A stretch of DNA of 64,000 nucleotides from Skermanella mucosa (GTDB lineage: Bacteria; Pseudomonadota; Alphaproteobacteria; Azospirillales; Azospirillaceae), in assembly GCF_016765655.2 (NCBI RefSeq), contig NZ_CP086106.1, positions 3,158,501 to 3,222,500 on the forward strand. The letters are read 5' to 3'. Below the pieces are notes generated by a model that did not search any database, was not told the origin of the DNA, and saw only the letters and a program-made list of their open reading frames with translations. The position numbers were made by a program, and so were the translations under genes. Positions 21,092-31,956 of this stretch are shown here, piece after piece (position 1 is the first letter of the stretch; each line of letters starts with the position of its first letter).

Positions 21092-22284
21092 CGATCGATC
21101 TCTCCGAACACGACATCCATGGACCCGATGATCGCCACCGTGTCCGCCAGCATATGGCCCTTCGACATGAAGTCGAGGCCCTGGAGGTGGGCGAAGCCGG
21201 GCGCGCGGATCTTGCAGCGATATGGCTTGTTGGTTCCGTCGGACACCAGATAGACCCCGAACTCTCCCTTGGGCGCCTCGACCGCGGTATAGGTCTCGCC
21301 GGCGGGCACGTGGTAGCCCTCGGTATAGAGCTTGAAGTGATGGATGAGGGCTTCCATCGACCGCTTCATTTCGCCGCGGCGCGGCGGAGCGATCTTGTGG
21401 TCCTGCACCTTCACCGGACCGTCCGGCAGTTTTTCGAGGCACTGGCGCATGATCTTGTTCGACTCGCGCATCTCCTCCATACGGACGAGATAGCGGGCAT
21501 AGCAGTCGCCGGTCAGGCCGACCGGGACGTCGAAATCCATCTGGTCGTAGACATCGTAGGGCTGCGCCTTGCGCAGGTCCCAGGCCACGTTGGAGGCGCG
21601 CAGCATCGGGCCGGTGAAGCCCCAGTCCAGCGCTTCCTGCTCGCTGACGATGCCGATGTCGACGGTCCGCTGCTTGAAGATCCGGTTTTCGGACAACAAG
21701 CCTTCCAGATCGTCCATGAACTTCGGGAAACGCTCGGTATATTCCCAGATGTCCTCGGCCAGGCCGGCCGGCATGTCGAAGGCGACCCCTCCGGGGCGGA
21801 AATAATTGGCGTGGAGCCGGGCGCCGCTCACCCGCTCGTAGAACTCCATAAGCTTCTCGCGCTCTTCGAAGCCCCAGAGGGACGGCGTGATCGCACCGAC
21901 GTCGAGCGCGTAGGTGGTGATGTTGAGCAGGTGGTTCAGGATGCGGGTGATCTCGCTGAACATCACCCGGATGTACTGGGCGCGCGGCGGCGGCGCTATG
22001 CGAAGCAGCTTCTCGACGCCCAGGGCGAACGCATGCTCCTGGCACATGGGCGAGACGTAGTCCAGGCGGTCGAAATAGGGCGTCGCCTGAAGGTAGGTCT
22101 TGTATTCGATCAGTTTTTCCGTACCGCGGTGAAGCAGCCCGATATGGGGGTCGGCACGCTCGACGACCTCTCCGTCCATCTCCAGCACGAGGCGCAACAC
22201 CCCGTGGGCCGCAGGGTGCTGCGGCCCGAAGTTCATGGTGAACGGCTTGATCTTCGACTCGGCGGTGTTGGTCGCGGTTGCCAT
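21088..22284 (-). CDS. nuoD: NADH-quinone oxidoreductase subunit D
   Basis: This 49-kDa-type subunit lines the quinone site next to cluster N2. It has 398 residues and resembles the large subunit of [NiFe] hydrogenases but lacks the metal cysteines. Recognisable segments are [18 protein letters not shown] near the N-terminus, [18 protein letters not shown] and [12 protein letters not shown]. It is separate from nuoC, unlike the fused nuoCD of enteric bacteria. It overlaps nuoC by 1 base and nuoE by 4. Confidence 0.97.
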   Translation of the reverse strand: MATATNTAESKIKPFTMNFGPQHPAAHGVLRLVLEMDGEVVERADPHIGLLHRGTEKLIEYKTYLQATPYFDRLDYVSPMCQEHAFALGVEKLLRIAPPPRAQYIRVMFSEITRILNHLLNITTYALDVGAITPSLWGFEEREKLMEFYERVSGARLHANYFRPGGVAFDMPAGLAEDIWEYTERFPKFMDDLEGLLSENRIFKQRTVDIGIVSEQEALDWGFTGPMLRASNVAWDLRKAQPYDVYDQMDFDVPVGLTGDCYARYLVRMEEMRESNKIMRQCLEKLPDGPVKVQDHKIAPPRRGEMKRSMEALIHHFKLYTEGYHVPAGETYTAVEAPKGEFGVYLVSDGTNKPYRCKIRAPGFAHLQGLDFMSKGHMLADTVAIIGSMDVVFGEIDR

Positions 22285-22925
22285 TATTTGTTGCTCCCCG
22301 GCCGGGTAGCCCCCGTGGGCGCCTCAGCCTTCTCGTCGCCCGGCAGCATGACATTGGTCATGCCCTCCCACGGGCTGAGGAAATCGAAGGATCGGAAATC
22401 CTGCGTCAGTTTGACCGGTTCGTAGACGACCCGCTTCTGCTCGTCGTCATAGCGCAGTTCCACATAGCCGGTCAGCGGAAAATCCTTGCGCAGCGGGTGC
22501 CCCTCGAACCCGTAGTCCGTGAGGATCCGCCGCAGGTCGGGGTGATCCGAGAAGAAGATGCCGTAGAGGTCCCATGCTTCACGCTCGAACCAGGGGGCTG
22601 CGCTGAACACCTCCGAGATGGACGGGACCGGCGTGTCCTCGTCGGTCGTCACCTTCACCCGGATGCGAAAATTGTGCTTCAGGCTGAGCAGATTGTAGAC
22701 CACCTCGAAACGCTCTTCGCGCGAGGGATAATCCGCCCCGCAGAGGTCGATCAGCTGCTTGAACTGGCAGCTGGTGTCGTCGCGCAGGAACGTCATGACG
22801 CGCACGATCGACTGGCGTTGCACCTTGACGATCAGCTCGCCCAGTTCGATGCCGGCGGACAATATGACATCCGCCAGGCGCGCCTGGAGGTGATCGCTCA
22901 GTTCCTGAAGCGCTTGGTCGCTCAT
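22284..22925 (-). CDS. nuoC: NADH-quinone oxidoreductase subunit C
   Basis: This 30-kDa-type subunit of the peripheral arm has 213 residues. Its signature is [20 protein letters not shown] and then [38 protein letters not shown]; the [18 protein letters not shown] block is diagnostic of the 30-kDa family. It begins 18 bases after nuoB and its stop codon overlaps the nuoD start. Confidence 0.96.
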   Translation of the reverse strand: MSDQALQELSDHLQARLADVILSAGIELGELIVKVQRQSIVRVMTFLRDDTSCQFKQLIDLCGADYPSREERFEVVYNLLSLKHNFRIRVKVTTDEDTPVPSISEVFSAAPWFEREAWDLYGIFFSDHPDLRRILTDYGFEGHPLRKDFPLTGYVELRYDDEQKRVVYEPVKLTQDFRSFDFLSPWEGMTNVMLPGDEKAEAPTGATRPGSNK

Positions 22926-22943
22926 GATCCGGGACTGCCTTTA

Positions 22944-23561
22944 TTAACGCGCGATGCGGTTGCCGCGCTTGATCTTCTTCTGGAGTTGCAGAATCCCATA
23001 GACCAGGGCTTCCGCAGTCGGCGGGCAACCGGGAACGTAGATATCGACCGGAACGATCCGGTCGCAGCCGCGCACCACCGAGTAGGAGTAATGGTAGTAT
23101 CCGCCGCCGTTGGCGCACGACCCCATCGAGATCACCCACCGGGGCTCCGCCATCTGGTCATAGACCTTGCGCAGCGCCGGCGCCATCTTGTTGCACAGCG
23201 TGCCGGCGACGATCATCACGTCGCTCTGACGCGGGCTGGGTCGCGGGATGACGCCGAACCGGTCGAGGTCGTAGCGGCTCATGTAGGCGTGGATCATCTC
23301 CACCGCGCAGCAGGCCAGGCCGAAGGTCATGGGCCACAGCGATCCGGTGCGCGCCCAGTCGAGCAACGCATCGAACTTGGCGACGATGAAGCCCTTGTCC
23401 TGCAGTTCGTCCGTGACGGTCTTGAGATACGCGTCCTGGTCGGCCCCCGGCGCCAGCGGCGCTCCCCGGTCCGGCAGGATCAGGCCCTGGGACGGCTGCC
23501 CGTGACCGGGTTGACCCAGGATGGTCTGGCCGGCGGACGGCTGGTTGGAAGTCACTCCCAT
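22944..23561 (-). CDS. nuoB: NADH-quinone oxidoreductase subunit B
   Basis: This subunit carries the terminal [4Fe-4S] cluster N2, which reduces quinone. It has 205 residues from the ATG at 23561, preferred because AAGGAG lies 7 bases before it. An ATG 21 bases upstream (23582) has no good ribosome site and lies deeper within nuoA. Cluster ligands are the tandem cysteines in GLACCAVEM, the Cys in [10 protein letters not shown] and the Cys in [11 protein letters not shown]. The first 45 residues are a Gln, Gly and Pro-rich extension typical of alphaproteobacteria. It overlaps nuoA by 10 bases. Confidence 0.96.
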   Translation of the reverse strand: MGVTSNQPSAGQTILGQPGHGQPSQGLILPDRGAPLAPGADQDAYLKTVTDELQDKGFIVAKFDALLDWARTGSLWPMTFGLACCAVEMIHAYMSRYDLDRFGVIPRPSPRQSDVMIVAGTLCNKMAPALRKVYDQMAEPRWVISMGSCANGGGYYHYSYSVVRGCDRIVPVDIYVPGCPPTAEALVYGILQLQKKIKRGNRIAR

Positions 23562-23920
23562 TCCAGCGCTCCTTTCTTCCATTCATAGATGAAGCCGATG
23601 GTCAGCACGCCAAGGAACACGACCATCGACCAGAATCCGAAAAGTCCGATGTCACCAAGGGATATGGCCCATGGGAACAAAAACGCAACTTCCAGGTCGA
23701 AGATGATGAACAGAATGGCGACCAGATAGAACCGCACATCGAACTTGCTGCGGGCGTCATCGAAAGGTTCGAACCCGCACTCGTAGGCGGAGACCTTCTC
23801 GCTGTCCGGCTTCTGGGAGGCGACCAGGAAGGAGGCACCGACGGCGGCACCTGCGATGACCACCGCAATCCCGAGGAAGATCAGAATCGGCAGATATTCG
23901 ACGACCAAAGGATTGGCCAT
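23552..23920 (-). CDS. nuoA: NADH-quinone oxidoreductase subunit A
   Basis: This is the first gene of the complex I string, encoding a three-helix membrane subunit at the peripheral/membrane junction. It has 122 residues from the ATG at 23920, chosen because GAGGAG lies 5 bases upstream and the frame before it encodes nothing plausible. The conserved loop [20 protein letters not shown] carries the cysteine that faces the quinone site. The promoter of the whole nuo cluster should lie in the 226 bases between this start and tRNA-Asp. No confident -35/-10 pair was found there. Confidence 0.96.
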   Translation of the reverse strand: MANPLVVEYLPILIFLGIAVVIAGAAVGASFLVASQKPDSEKVSAYECGFEPFDDARSKFDVRFYLVAILFIIFDLEVAFLFPWAISLGDIGLFGFWSMVVFLGVLTIGFIYEWKKGALEWE

Positions 23921-24146
23921 AACGCTCCTCGCAGTGGACTGCCTTTCAGCGTGGCGAGCCCGGCGCATAACGGCCGACTCGGAGCCAGCATGGCAGCTTT
24001 TCAATTGGTTACCCGACCCGTCGGGCAGGGGCGAATATAGGCTGAAAGGGAGTCCAAGGAAAGACAATTAGGCGAAATTCCGCACGCGCAAAACGCGTCG
24101 CAGCTCGCGCTGAACGATTGATACTGCTTAGATTTTTTAGGGAAAA

Positions 24147-24223
<77 letters not shown>

Positions 24224-24432
24224 GTCGTGGTGGGCGGTAAGTACGACACGGCCCCGCCGCTGTCAATGGCTGAACGACATCAATCCGTCATCCGCCTCCA
24301 GAAAGGTCTGTTTCCAACGGACAGGATTTTCCGATTTGCAGCGCCGAGCGAAACGGGTGCGCCATTAGATCGCACCCCGCTGACGGAGCGGCGTTGCCGC
24401 CAAAGCGGCCCCGGATATGGGGGAAGAAGGAA

Positions 24433-24507
24433 TGGTGGGCGATGACGGGTTCGAACCGCCGACCCTCTCGGTGTAAACGAGACGCTCTACCGCTGAGCTA
24501 ATCGCCC
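24433..24507 (-). tRNA. tRNA-Val (TAC anticodon)
   Basis: A 75-base cloverleaf on the minus strand ending in encoded CCA at 24433-24435. The acceptor GGGCGAT is intact. The anticodon stem TCTCG/CGAGA encloses the loop TTTACAC, giving anticodon TAC, and the T loop is TTCGAAC. It is 210 bases upstream of tRNA-Asp in the same direction. Confidence 0.97.
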
Positions 24508-24566
24508 CTCCGACCGGCGGTTGCCCTGCCGGATGCCGTCCTTCTAGCAACTGGCGCCCAAACACA

Positions 24567-24600
24567 CAAGCCCGCGACCGGTGATGCGGTCGCGGGCTTG
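24567..24600 (-). terminator. Terminator hairpin after hupB
   Basis: A perfect 14-base inverted repeat (24567-24580 with 24587-24600, loop of 6) starts 61 bases after the hupB stop codon. The minus strand continues TGTGTTTGG, so the T tract is weak. It probably separates hupB from the tRNA-Val/tRNA-Asp transcripts. Confidence 0.7.
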
Positions 24601-24660
24601 TGCCGTTCCGAACTGATCCCGGCGAAGATGCTCGCCGTCAGGTTTCCCGTTGGGAACGCC

Positions 24661-24933
24661 TCAGTTGAGGGCGTCCTTCAGGGTCTTGCCGGGCTTGAAC
24701 TTCGGCTGCTTGGACGCGGGAATGTCGATCTTCTCGCCGGTACGCGGGTTGCGCCCCTCGGATGCCGCCCGTTCGGAAACCGCGAAGGTCCCGAACCCGA
24801 CGAGTCGCACTTCCTCGCCCTTCTTGAGAGTGCTGATGATGCCATCGAAAACGGCGTCGACAGCCTTGGTCGCGTCCGCCTTTGACAGGCTAGCCGCGTC
24901 CGCCACGAACGCGACGAGATCGTTCTTGTTCAC
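24661..24933 (-). CDS. hupB: DNA-binding protein HU
   Basis: This histone-like nucleoid protein bends DNA non-specifically. It has 90 residues if translation starts at the GTG at 24933, which follows a G-rich stretch and gives the family N-terminus (M)NKNDLVAFVADAA. A start 33 bases upstream would add residues with no HU match. The DNA-embracing arm contains GRNPRTGEKIDIPASK, with the intercalating Pro in RNPRTG, and the C-terminus is FKPGKTLKDALN. It lies directly downstream of lon, the typical alphaproteobacterial order clpP-clpX-lon-hup. HU is itself a known Lon substrate in E. coli. Confidence 0.94.
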   Translation of the reverse strand: MNKNDLVAFVADAASLSKADATKAVDAVFDGIISTLKKGEEVRLVGFGTFAVSERAASEGRNPRTGEKIDIPASKQPKFKPGKTLKDALN

Positions 24934-25076
24934 TGGTGAGCCCCCCGTTGAAAACCGCCTAAACAAAGCATTGAACCCCCCGGCTCAACCCTCGCGCGGA
25001 AAAATGTCTGCTGGGTCCGCCGCGGCCCTCGGGAGAGCCGCGGCGCAGGGAATTTAGGCGGTTTCCGGGGCCGATC

Positions 25077-27485
25077 TCAATGCCGAATTACTTCCTCGCG
25101 ATCGGTATCACCACCCGGAGGGGTTACCTGGGCCTCCTCGGACGGCTCGCTCCACTCGATCGGCACGAGCGGCTGGGTCAAGGCATGCTGGAGCACCTCG
25201 TCGCCCATGGAAACCGGAATGATTCGCAGCCCCTTCTTCACGTTGTCGGGGATCTCCGCGAGGTCCTTCTCGTTGTCCTTGGGAATCAGGACCGTCTTCA
25301 ACCCGCCGCGGAGGGCCGCCAGAAGCTTCTCCTTCAGGCCGCCGATCGGCAACACCCGGCCGCGCAGGGTGATCTCGCCGGTCATGGCGACATCCTTGCG
25401 GACGGGAATGCCGGTCAGCACCGACACGATCGAGGTCACCATGGCCACGCCGGCGGATGGGCCGTCCTTCGGAGTCGCCCCCTCCGGCACGTGGACGTGG
25501 ATGTCCTTCTTGCCGAACAGGTCGGGCCTGATGCCGAACACGACCGCCCTCGATTTGACGTAGCTCTCGGCCGCCTGGACCGATTCCTTCATCACGTCGC
25601 CCAGCTTGCCGGTGGTCGTGACCTTGCCCTTGCCGGGCAGCATGACCGCCTCGATCGACAGCAGCTCGCCGCCGACTTCGGTCCAGGCCAGACCCGTGGT
25701 GACGCCGACCAGATCCTCCAGCTCCGCCTCGCCGTAGCGGAACTTGCGCACGCCGGCATACTTGTCGAGGTTTCGGCGGTTGACCTGGATCTTGTCGAGA
25801 CCCTTCATCAGGATCTCCTTGATCGCCTTCCGGGCCAGGTTCGCGATTTCGCGTTCCAGGCTGCGGACGCCGGCCTCCCGCGTGTAGTAGCGGATCAGGT
25901 CGCGCAACGCGTCGTCGGAGACCGTGAACTCACCCTTCTTCAGGCCATGCGACTTGAGCTGCTTGTCCAGCAGATGGCGCTTGGCGATCTCGACCTTCTC
26001 GTCCTCGGTGTAACCGGCGACCCGGATGATCTCCATGCGGTCCAGCAGCGGCTGAGGCATGCGCAACGTGTTGGCCGTGCAGACGAACATCACGTCCGAC
26101 AGGTCGTAATCGACCTCCAGGTAGTGGTCGGCGAAGGTACCGTTCTGCTCCGGATCGAGCACCTCGAGCAGAGCCGACGACGGATCGCCGCGCCAGTCGG
26201 AGCCGAGTTTGTCGACCTCGTCCAGCAGGAACAGCGGGTTGGATGACTTGGCCTTCTTCATGCCCTGGATGACCTTGCCGGGCATCGAGCCGATATAGGT
26301 CCGGCGGTGGCCGCGGACCTCGGCCTCGTCACGGACGCCGCCGAGGGACATGCGGACGAAGTTGCGGCCGGTCGCCTTGGCGATCGACTTGCCAAGCGAG
26401 GTCTTGCCGACGCCGGGCGGACCGACCAGGCACAGGATCGGACCCTTAACCTTGGTCATGCGCTGCTGCACGGCAAGGTATTCGAGGATACGCTCCTTGA
26501 CCTTCTCCAAACCGAAATGGTCGGCGTTCAGCACGCCCTCTGCAAGCTTGATATCGCGCTTGATCTTCGTGCGCTTCTTCCAGGGAATGCTGACGATCCA
26601 GTCCAGGTAGTTGCGCACGACGGTCGCTTCGGCCGACATCGGGCTCATGGACCGAAGCTTCTTCAGCTCGGCCAGCGCCTTCTCGCGCGCATCCTTGGAC
26701 AGGCGGGTCTTGTTGATCCGGTCTTCAAGCTCCGCGACTTCGTCGCGACCGTCCTCCGACTCGCCCAGTTCCTTCTGGATGGCCTTGAGCTGCTCGTTCA
26801 GGTAGTACTCGCGCTGGGTCTTTTCCATCTGCCGCTTGACGCGGTTCCGGATGCGCTTCTCGACCTGAAGGACGCCGATCTCGCCTTCCATGAAGGCATA
26901 GACCCGCTCCAGCCGTTCGCCGACGGTGGCGGTCTCCAGCAGCTGCTGCTTCTCGGGGATCTTCAGCGCCAGATGCGAGGCGACCGTATCGGCCAGCTTG
27001 CCGGCCTCGTCGATCTGGTTGATCGAGACGAGGACCTCGGGCGGAATCTTCTTGTTGAGCTTGATGTACTGCTCGAACTGCGAGACGACGGCGCGGGACA
27101 GGGCCTCGAGCTCCTGGGCCTCTCCGGCCTTCTCGTCGATCAGTTCGGCGTGGGCCTGGAAGAAATCGTCGTTCTCGGAAAACTTGGTGATCGACGCCCG
27201 CTGACCGCCCTCGACCAGCACCTTGACGGTGCCGTCCGGCAGCTTCAGCAGTTGGAGCACCGTACCGACGGTACCGACGGAGTAGATGTCCGCCGGGGAA
27301 GGATCATCCTGGGCCGCGTTCTTCTGGGTGACCAGCAGGATCTGCTTGTCGTCCTTCATCACGTCTTCCAGCGCCCGCACGGACTTCTCGCGCCCTACGA
27401 ACAGCGGCACGATCATGTGCGGAAAGACGACGATGTCCCTCAGCGGCAGGACCGGGTACAAAGCTCCACGGGGGATTTCAAACAT
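25077..27485 (-). CDS. lon: ATP-dependent Lon protease
   Basis: This cytoplasmic AAA+ serine protease degrades misfolded and specific regulatory proteins. It has 802 residues. The LAN substrate-binding domain begins [20 protein letters not shown]. Walker [10 protein letters not shown] lies near residue 358 and Walker [10 protein letters not shown] near 420. The protease domain has the catalytic Ser in DGPSAGVAM near 678 and the Lys in GGLKEKLLA near 720. The start has GAGAGG upstream. The clpX gene ends 157 bases before it, and hupB follows. Confidence 0.97.
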   Translation of the reverse strand: MFEIPRGALYPVLPLRDIVVFPHMIVPLFVGREKSVRALEDVMKDDKQILLVTQKNAAQDDPSPADIYSVGTVGTVLQLLKLPDGTVKVLVEGGQRASITKFSENDDFFQAHAELIDEKAGEAQELEALSRAVVSQFEQYIKLNKKIPPEVLVSINQIDEAGKLADTVASHLALKIPEKQQLLETATVGERLERVYAFMEGEIGVLQVEKRIRNRVKRQMEKTQREYYLNEQLKAIQKELGESEDGRDEVAELEDRINKTRLSKDAREKALAELKKLRSMSPMSAEATVVRNYLDWIVSIPWKKRTKIKRDIKLAEGVLNADHFGLEKVKERILEYLAVQQRMTKVKGPILCLVGPPGVGKTSLGKSIAKATGRNFVRMSLGGVRDEAEVRGHRRTYIGSMPGKVIQGMKKAKSSNPLFLLDEVDKLGSDWRGDPSSALLEVLDPEQNGTFADHYLEVDYDLSDVMFVCTANTLRMPQPLLDRMEIIRVAGYTEDEKVEIAKRHLLDKQLKSHGLKKGEFTVSDDALRDLIRYYTREAGVRSLEREIANLARKAIKEILMKGLDKIQVNRRNLDKYAGVRKFRYGEAELEDLVGVTTGLAWTEVGGELLSIEAVMLPGKGKVTTTGKLGDVMKESVQAAESYVKSRAVVFGIRPDLFGKKDIHVHVPEGATPKDGPSAGVAMVTSIVSVLTGIPVRKDVAMTGEITLRGRVLPIGGLKEKLLAALRGGLKTVLIPKDNEKDLAEIPDNVKKGLRIIPVSMGDEVLQHALTQPLVPIEWSEPSEEAQVTPPGGDTDREEVIRH

Positions 27486-27642
27486 ATGGTGCGCCTCTCG
27501 TGTGAAGGCCGTCAGCCCGATATGGGCCTGAAAGGAGTCTCACCCCTTGTGGGCGTAAGGACAGGTGGCGGCTTGGTCCTAACGTGGTCCAGGCCGGCCG
27601 CCCCTTCAAGGTCTTGACACCTCGGAGGAGCGGCATAGGAAC

Positions 27643-28908
27643 TCACGCTCCGGGCGCCAGGTCGCCGCGCCGGTCGGAATAGATGTAGAGGGGCTTGGAC
27701 CGTCCCTCGACAACCTCCTTGTTGATCATGATCTCCTCCACTCCTTGGAGCCCGGGCAGCTCGAACATCGGATCCAGCAGGATCCCTTCCATGATCGACC
27801 GCAGACCGCGGGCGCCGGTCTTGCGCGCAATGGCCTTGTTGGCGATGCCCTTCAGCGCCTCGTCGGCGAATTCCAACCGGACATCCTCCATCTCGAACAG
27901 TCTCTGATACTGCTTCACCAGGGCGTTCTTCGGCTTGGTCAGGATCTCCATCAACGCCGCCTCGTCCAGGTCGGACAGGGTGGCGACGACCGGCAACCGG
28001 CCGACGAACTCGGGGATGAGGCCGAACTTCAACAGGTCTTCCGGCTCCACGTCGCGCAGGATGGCGCCGGTCTGGCGCTCGTCCGGTCCCCGCACGTCAG
28101 CCCCGAAGCCGATCGAGGTGCCGCGGCCCCGCTGGGCGATGATCTTCTCGAGCCCGGCGAAGGCGCCGCCGCAGATGAACAGGATGTTGGTGGTATCGAC
28201 CTGCAGGAATTCCTGCTGGGGGTGCTTCCGTCCGCCCTGGGGCGGCACCGAGGCGACGGTCCCTTCCATGATCTTCAGCAGCGCCTGCTGCACGCCCTCG
28301 CCGGAGACGTCGCGGGTGATCGAAGGGTTGTCGGACTTGCGGCTGATCTTGTCGACCTCGTCGATATAGACGATGCCGCGCTGGGCGCGCTCGACATTGT
28401 AGTCGGCGGCCTGAAGCAGCTTCAGGATGATGTTCTCGACGTCCTCGCCGACATATCCCGCCTCGGTCAGGGTCGTGGCGTCGGCCATGGTGAACGGCAC
28501 GTCGATAATCCGTGCCAGCGTCTGCGCCAGCAACGTTTTGCCGCACCCGGTCGGGCCGATCAGGAGGATGTTGGACTTCGCCAGTTCGACGTCGTTGTGC
28601 TTGGTGCCGTGGGCGAGTCGCTTGTAATGGTTGTGGACCGCGACCGAAAGAACCCTTTTGGCGTGATCCTGGCCGATCACATAGTCGTCCAGCACGGCAT
28701 GTATGTCGCGCGGAGTCGGCACCCCGTCGCGGGACTTCACCAGCGTCGTCTTGTTCTCTTCGCGGATGATGTCCATGCAGAGTTCGACGCATTCATCGCA
28801 GATGAACACCGTCGGGCCGGCAATCAGCTTGCGCACCTCATGCTGGCTCTTCCCGCAGAATGAGCAGTAGAGGGTATTCTTCGAATCGCCGCCGGTGGAC
28901 TTGGTCAT
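27643..28908 (-). CDS. clpX: ATP-dependent Clp protease ATP-binding subunit ClpX
   Basis: This AAA+ unfoldase recognises tagged substrates and feeds them to ClpP. It has 421 residues. The N-terminal zinc-binding domain has cysteines at 15, 18, 37 and 40. Walker [13 protein letters not shown] is near residue 117, the pore region [10 protein letters not shown] follows, and Walker B is [10 protein letters not shown]. The [15 protein letters not shown] segment and a C-terminal AAA small domain complete it. The ribosome site GGAG lies 6 bases before the ATG. clpP is upstream across a 201-base gap. Confidence 0.97.
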   Translation of the reverse strand: MTKSTGGDSKNTLYCSFCGKSQHEVRKLIAGPTVFICDECVELCMDIIREENKTTLVKSRDGVPTPRDIHAVLDDYVIGQDHAKRVLSVAVHNHYKRLAHGTKHNDVELAKSNILLIGPTGCGKTLLAQTLARIIDVPFTMADATTLTEAGYVGEDVENIILKLLQAADYNVERAQRGIVYIDEVDKISRKSDNPSITRDVSGEGVQQALLKIMEGTVASVPPQGGRKHPQQEFLQVDTTNILFICGGAFAGLEKIIAQRGRGTSIGFGADVRGPDERQTGAILRDVEPEDLLKFGLIPEFVGRLPVVATLSDLDEAALMEILTKPKNALVKQYQRLFEMEDVRLEFADEALKGIANKAIARKTGARGLRSIMEGILLDPMFELPGLQGVEEIMINKEVVEGRSKPLYIYSDRRGDLAPGA

Positions 28909-29020
28909 ATGGGCTCCGTCACAGCACCGAGTGGCGTTCGGTCCGGCGACCCGTTGGTACAGCTTGGGCGTACAACCGTTCCAAACGCCTTTCAGAAACA
29001 GGGTGTCCCGGGAAAACCCG

Positions 29021-29049
29021 GCGGCAAGACCAAGCGTTGATCTTGCCGC
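29021..29049 (-). other. Hairpin between clpP and clpX
   Basis: GCGGCAAGA (29021-29029) pairs with TCTTGCCGC (29041-29049), and a second small hairpin CCGGG-TTTT-CCCGG follows on the minus strand at about 29009-29022. There is no adjoining poly-T. It could be a partial terminator or an RNA-stability element that separates clpP from clpX expression. Confidence 0.5.
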
Positions 29050-29109
29050 ACTGGAACAATCCTATTCAACAACACGCAATACGCGGCGATCAATATCTAG
29101 TTGGTGCGA

Positions 29110-29745
29110 TCAACTCGCCGGCGTATCGCCCACGCCCGCCGGACGGCTCGTCACCACCTCGTCGATCAGGCCGAAGCTCTTGGCCTCCTCGGGCGACATG
29201 AACTTGTCGCGCTCCATCGCCGCCTCGATCACGTCCAGGGACTGGCCGCTGTGCTTGGCATAGATGTCGTTGAGGCGCGACCGCAGCTTCAGGATCTCCT
29301 GGGCCTGGATCTCGATGTCGGCCGCCTGCCCCTGGGCACCGCCGGAGGGCTGGTGGACCATGATCCTGCTGTTCGGAAGCGAGAACCGCTTGCCCGGCGC
29401 ACCGGCGGTCAGCAGCAGCGAGCCCATGCTGGCGGCCTGGCCGATGCAGACGGTCGAGACAGGCGGCCGGATGTACTGCATGGTGTCGTAGATCGCCAGG
29501 CCGGAGGTCACGTACCCGCCCGGCGAGTTGATGTAGAAGGAGATGTCCTTGGTGGGGTTCTCCGACTCCAGGAACAGGAGCTGGGCGCAGATCAGGCTGG
29601 CAACGCCGTCGTTGACCGGGCCGATCAGGAAGATGATGCGCTCCTTCAAGAGGCGCGAATAGATGTCGAACGCGCGCTCGCCGCGATTGGTCTGTTCGAT
29701 GACCATCGGGACCAGAGCGTTCATCCGCGGCTCGAAATCGTTCAT
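29110..29745 (-). CDS. clpP: ATP-dependent Clp protease proteolytic subunit ClpP
   Basis: This serine peptidase forms the 14-subunit chamber used by ClpX and, if present, ClpA. It has 211 residues. The catalytic triad is S106 (GQAASMGS), H131 (MVHQPSGG) and D180 (ERDKFMS). An N-terminal region of about 12 residues before [13 protein letters not shown] is consistent with the short processed propeptide of this family. It lies between tig and clpX on the minus strand, the classic tig-clpP-clpX-lon order. Confidence 0.97.
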   Translation of the reverse strand: MNDFEPRMNALVPMVIEQTNRGERAFDIYSRLLKERIIFLIGPVNDGVASLICAQLLFLESENPTKDISFYINSPGGYVTSGLAIYDTMQYIRPPVSTVCIGQAASMGSLLLTAGAPGKRFSLPNSRIMVHQPSGGAQGQAADIEIQAQEILKLRSRLNDIYAKHSGQSLDVIEAAMERDKFMSPEEAKSFGLIDEVVTSRPAGVGDTPAS

Positions 29746-29942
29746 TCTTTTCGACTCTCCCGTTTCCCTGCCTCGCGCGGCCCGAAGGCTCGGGCCCGCA
29801 GCCAGGGCTTTGATCCCTGATGAAGGCCCGCCGGCTGGTGCCGCCGGGCCGTCCGTCCCACCGATTCCGTGCCGCGGGTCCGGTCCCCCGGACCCGATAG
29901 CACCGGCCCCGAGTCTCCGGGCGCGGTCCGCCGAGAGCCCGA

Positions 29943-31286
29943 TCAGGCCGCGGCGGTATCCTCGGACTCGTCCGGATCGCGCACCAGCTCCTCGACCGAG
30001 ACGGTCTTCTCGTTCACCTTAGCGAGTTCGAGGATGAAGTCGATGACCTTGTCCTCGAACAGCGGCGCGCGAAGGTTGTCGATCGCCCGCGGATTGCTGC
30101 GGAAGAACTCGAACACCTCGCGCTCCTGCCCCGGATAGCGCTGGGCCTCGGTGATGAGGGCCCGGTTCAACTCGTCCTGGGTCACCTGGATATTGTTGCG
30201 GCGACCGACTTCGGAAAGGAGCAGGCCGAGCCGGACGCGCCTTTCGGCGATGCCCCAGTACTCCGTCTTCAGCTCCTCCTCGCTCTTGCCGGCCTCCTCG
30301 GCGTCGGCGCCGCCGCGCTTCAGCTCTTCCTGGAGCCGGTTCCAGATGGTCTCGAACTCGATCTCGACCATGCCTGCCGGGACTTCGAAGCTGTGGGTAT
30401 CCGCCAGCTTGTCGAGCAGGGTGCGCTTCACCTTGGAACGCGAGATGCCGGCGTAGTCCTGGCCGATGCGGTCCTTGATCATCTGCTTCAAGGCGGCCAG
30501 ATCGTCGGCGCCGAACTTCTTGGCGAACTCGTCGTCGATCGTGGCCGGCGCCGGCTCCCGGATCTCCTTCACGTCCACCTCGAACACGGCTTCCTTGCCC
30601 TGGAGCTCGGCCGCGGCGTAATTCTCGGGGAAGGTCACTGTCACGGTGCGGTGGTCGCCCGGCTTGGAACCGACGAGCTGCTCCTCGAAGGTCCCGACGA
30701 AGCTGTTGGTCCCGAGCTCCAGCCGGTGGTCCTTGGCGTCCATGCCGGGCTTGGCCTCGCCGTCGACGGTGCCGGCGAAGTCGATCACCAGTATGTCGCC
30801 GTTGCGGGCGGGACGATCCTCGGTCACGGGCTGGGAATCGCGGCTGCTCTTAGCCAGCCGCTCCAGGGTCTCGTCGACCTGCTTGTCATCCACGTCCGCG
30901 ACGACCCGCTCCAGCTCGATCGTGGAGAAGTCCACCGGCTCGATGTCCGGCAGCAGTTCCACGGCCATGTCGTATTCCAGGTTCCCGCCTTCCGCGAACG
31001 AGGTCACCTGGATCTTCGGCTGGAGCGCCGGACGCAGGCCGCGCTCGTCGATCGCCTGCTGCGAGCTGTCATTGACCGCCGCTTCCAGGACTTCGCCCAT
31101 GACCGACTGAGCATAGCGCTGCTTCACGATGGGCATCGGGACCTTGCCCGGGCGGAAACCCGGTATCCGAAGCGTCTTGCCCAGCTCCTGGAGCCGGCTG
31201 TTGACCTTCGTCTCGATCTCCTGGGCGGGAATGACGACCTTGTATTCACGCTTGAGGCCGTCGGCGCTCGTCTCGGTAATCTGCAT
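29943..31286 (-). CDS. tig: Trigger factor
   Basis: This ribosome-associated chaperone and peptidyl-prolyl isomerase meets nascent chains at the exit tunnel. It has 447 residues. The N-terminal ribosome-binding domain contains the [16 protein letters not shown] signature near residues 43-58. The FKBP-like isomerase domain lies at about 160-245 ([15 protein letters not shown] onwards) and the helical C-terminal chaperone domain completes it. Its acidic tail ends [11 protein letters not shown]. It opens the tig-clpP-clpX-lon-hupB series; tRNA-Leu lies 76 bases upstream. Confidence 0.97.
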   Translation of the reverse strand: MQITETSADGLKREYKVVIPAQEIETKVNSRLQELGKTLRIPGFRPGKVPMPIVKQRYAQSVMGEVLEAAVNDSSQQAIDERGLRPALQPKIQVTSFAEGGNLEYDMAVELLPDIEPVDFSTIELERVVADVDDKQVDETLERLAKSSRDSQPVTEDRPARNGDILVIDFAGTVDGEAKPGMDAKDHRLELGTNSFVGTFEEQLVGSKPGDHRTVTVTFPENYAAAELQGKEAVFEVDVKEIREPAPATIDDEFAKKFGADDLAALKQMIKDRIGQDYAGISRSKVKRTLLDKLADTHSFEVPAGMVEIEFETIWNRLQEELKRGGADAEEAGKSEEELKTEYWGIAERRVRLGLLLSEVGRRNNIQVTQDELNRALITEAQRYPGQEREVFEFFRSNPRAIDNLRAPLFEDKVIDFILELAKVNEKTVSVEELVRDPDESEDTAAA

Positions 31287-31362
31287 TGGACTGGAAGCCT
31301 GTTTCGTTGGCGACCGGTGCTCGCCGGTCGCGGCTTGAGAACCTCGGGTACGGCTGGCCTGA

Positions 31363-31447
31363 TGGTGCGGGCGAAGGGACTCGAACCCCCACGACTTGCG
31401 TCACCGGAACCTAAATCCGGCGCGTCTACCAATTCCGCCACGCCCGC
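31363..31447 (-). tRNA. tRNA-Leu (TAG anticodon)
   Basis: An 85-base class II tRNA on the minus strand with encoded CCA at 31363-31365. The acceptor GCGGGCG pairs with CGCCCGC. The anticodon stem CCGGA/TCCGG surrounds the loop TTTAGGT with anticodon TAG. A long variable arm (TGACGCAAGTCGT) identifies it as a leucine tRNA. Confidence 0.96.
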
Positions 31448-31609
31448 ACAGGCAGCCCCGCGCAGGCGGAATTGAACACCCGCCCGCCGGGTTTGCCTCT
31501 ATAGCACACCGATTTCGGGACAAACAGGCTAAGATTTCCGCAGGAACGAAAGGACTCGAACCGGGGCACCGCAGGCTGCGCGCCGCCGCCCCGGACGGGC
31601 CGGAGACGT

Positions 31610-31846
31610 TCAGGCAAGCACACGCTCGCTGAACAGTTCGGAGAAGGAACTGACGGCCAGGGTGCGCAGCTCGTCCGCCGTATCGACGCGCTCGTAATGC
31701 ACGCTGAAACGGACATGGGGTATTCCTACGCTGTCCTTGGAAACCGCCAGCACGCGCGCGGTCTCAACCGTCTTGCCGGGGGTGGTTCGCCGGAACACCG
31801 AACCTTCGATAATATCTACCGGAGCCTTCCGCCGTCTCAAGAACAT
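31610..31846 (-). CDS. Small conserved-looking hypothetical protein
   Basis: The family is not recognised. From the ATG at 31846 the product has 78 residues; a GTG at 31882 would give 90. It starts with a basic stretch, MFLRRRKAP, then a beta-rich core with VDIIEGSVFRRTTPG and VLAVSKDSVGIPHVRFSVHYE, and ends in an acidic helix containing DTADELRTLAVSSF. There is no signal peptide or membrane segment. The balanced composition and lack of Arg-Pro runs argue that it is a real gene and not a shadow. It sits between the malonyl-CoA decarboxylase gene and tRNA-Leu on the same strand. The 74 bases before the longer start are AT-rich and may hold its promoter. Confidence 0.6.
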   Translation of the reverse strand: MFLRRRKAPVDIIEGSVFRRTTPGKTVETARVLAVSKDSVGIPHVRFSVHYERVDTADELRTLAVSSFSELFSERVLA

Positions 31847-31956
31847 GGGTCCGTCCCGCTCTATCCTGGTTGATGTCGACACCGGAAAGACTAGATCCCG
31901 CCTCTTTATGAAGAGTTAAAGCACAATCGATCGAATTTTATATAATTACAGTGACA

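Noticed and set aside
21092-22354. Long N-terminal extension of nuoE through nuoD
   Set aside because: The frame is open but off-frame to nuoD and Arg-rich; nuoE has a proper start overlapping the nuoD stop.
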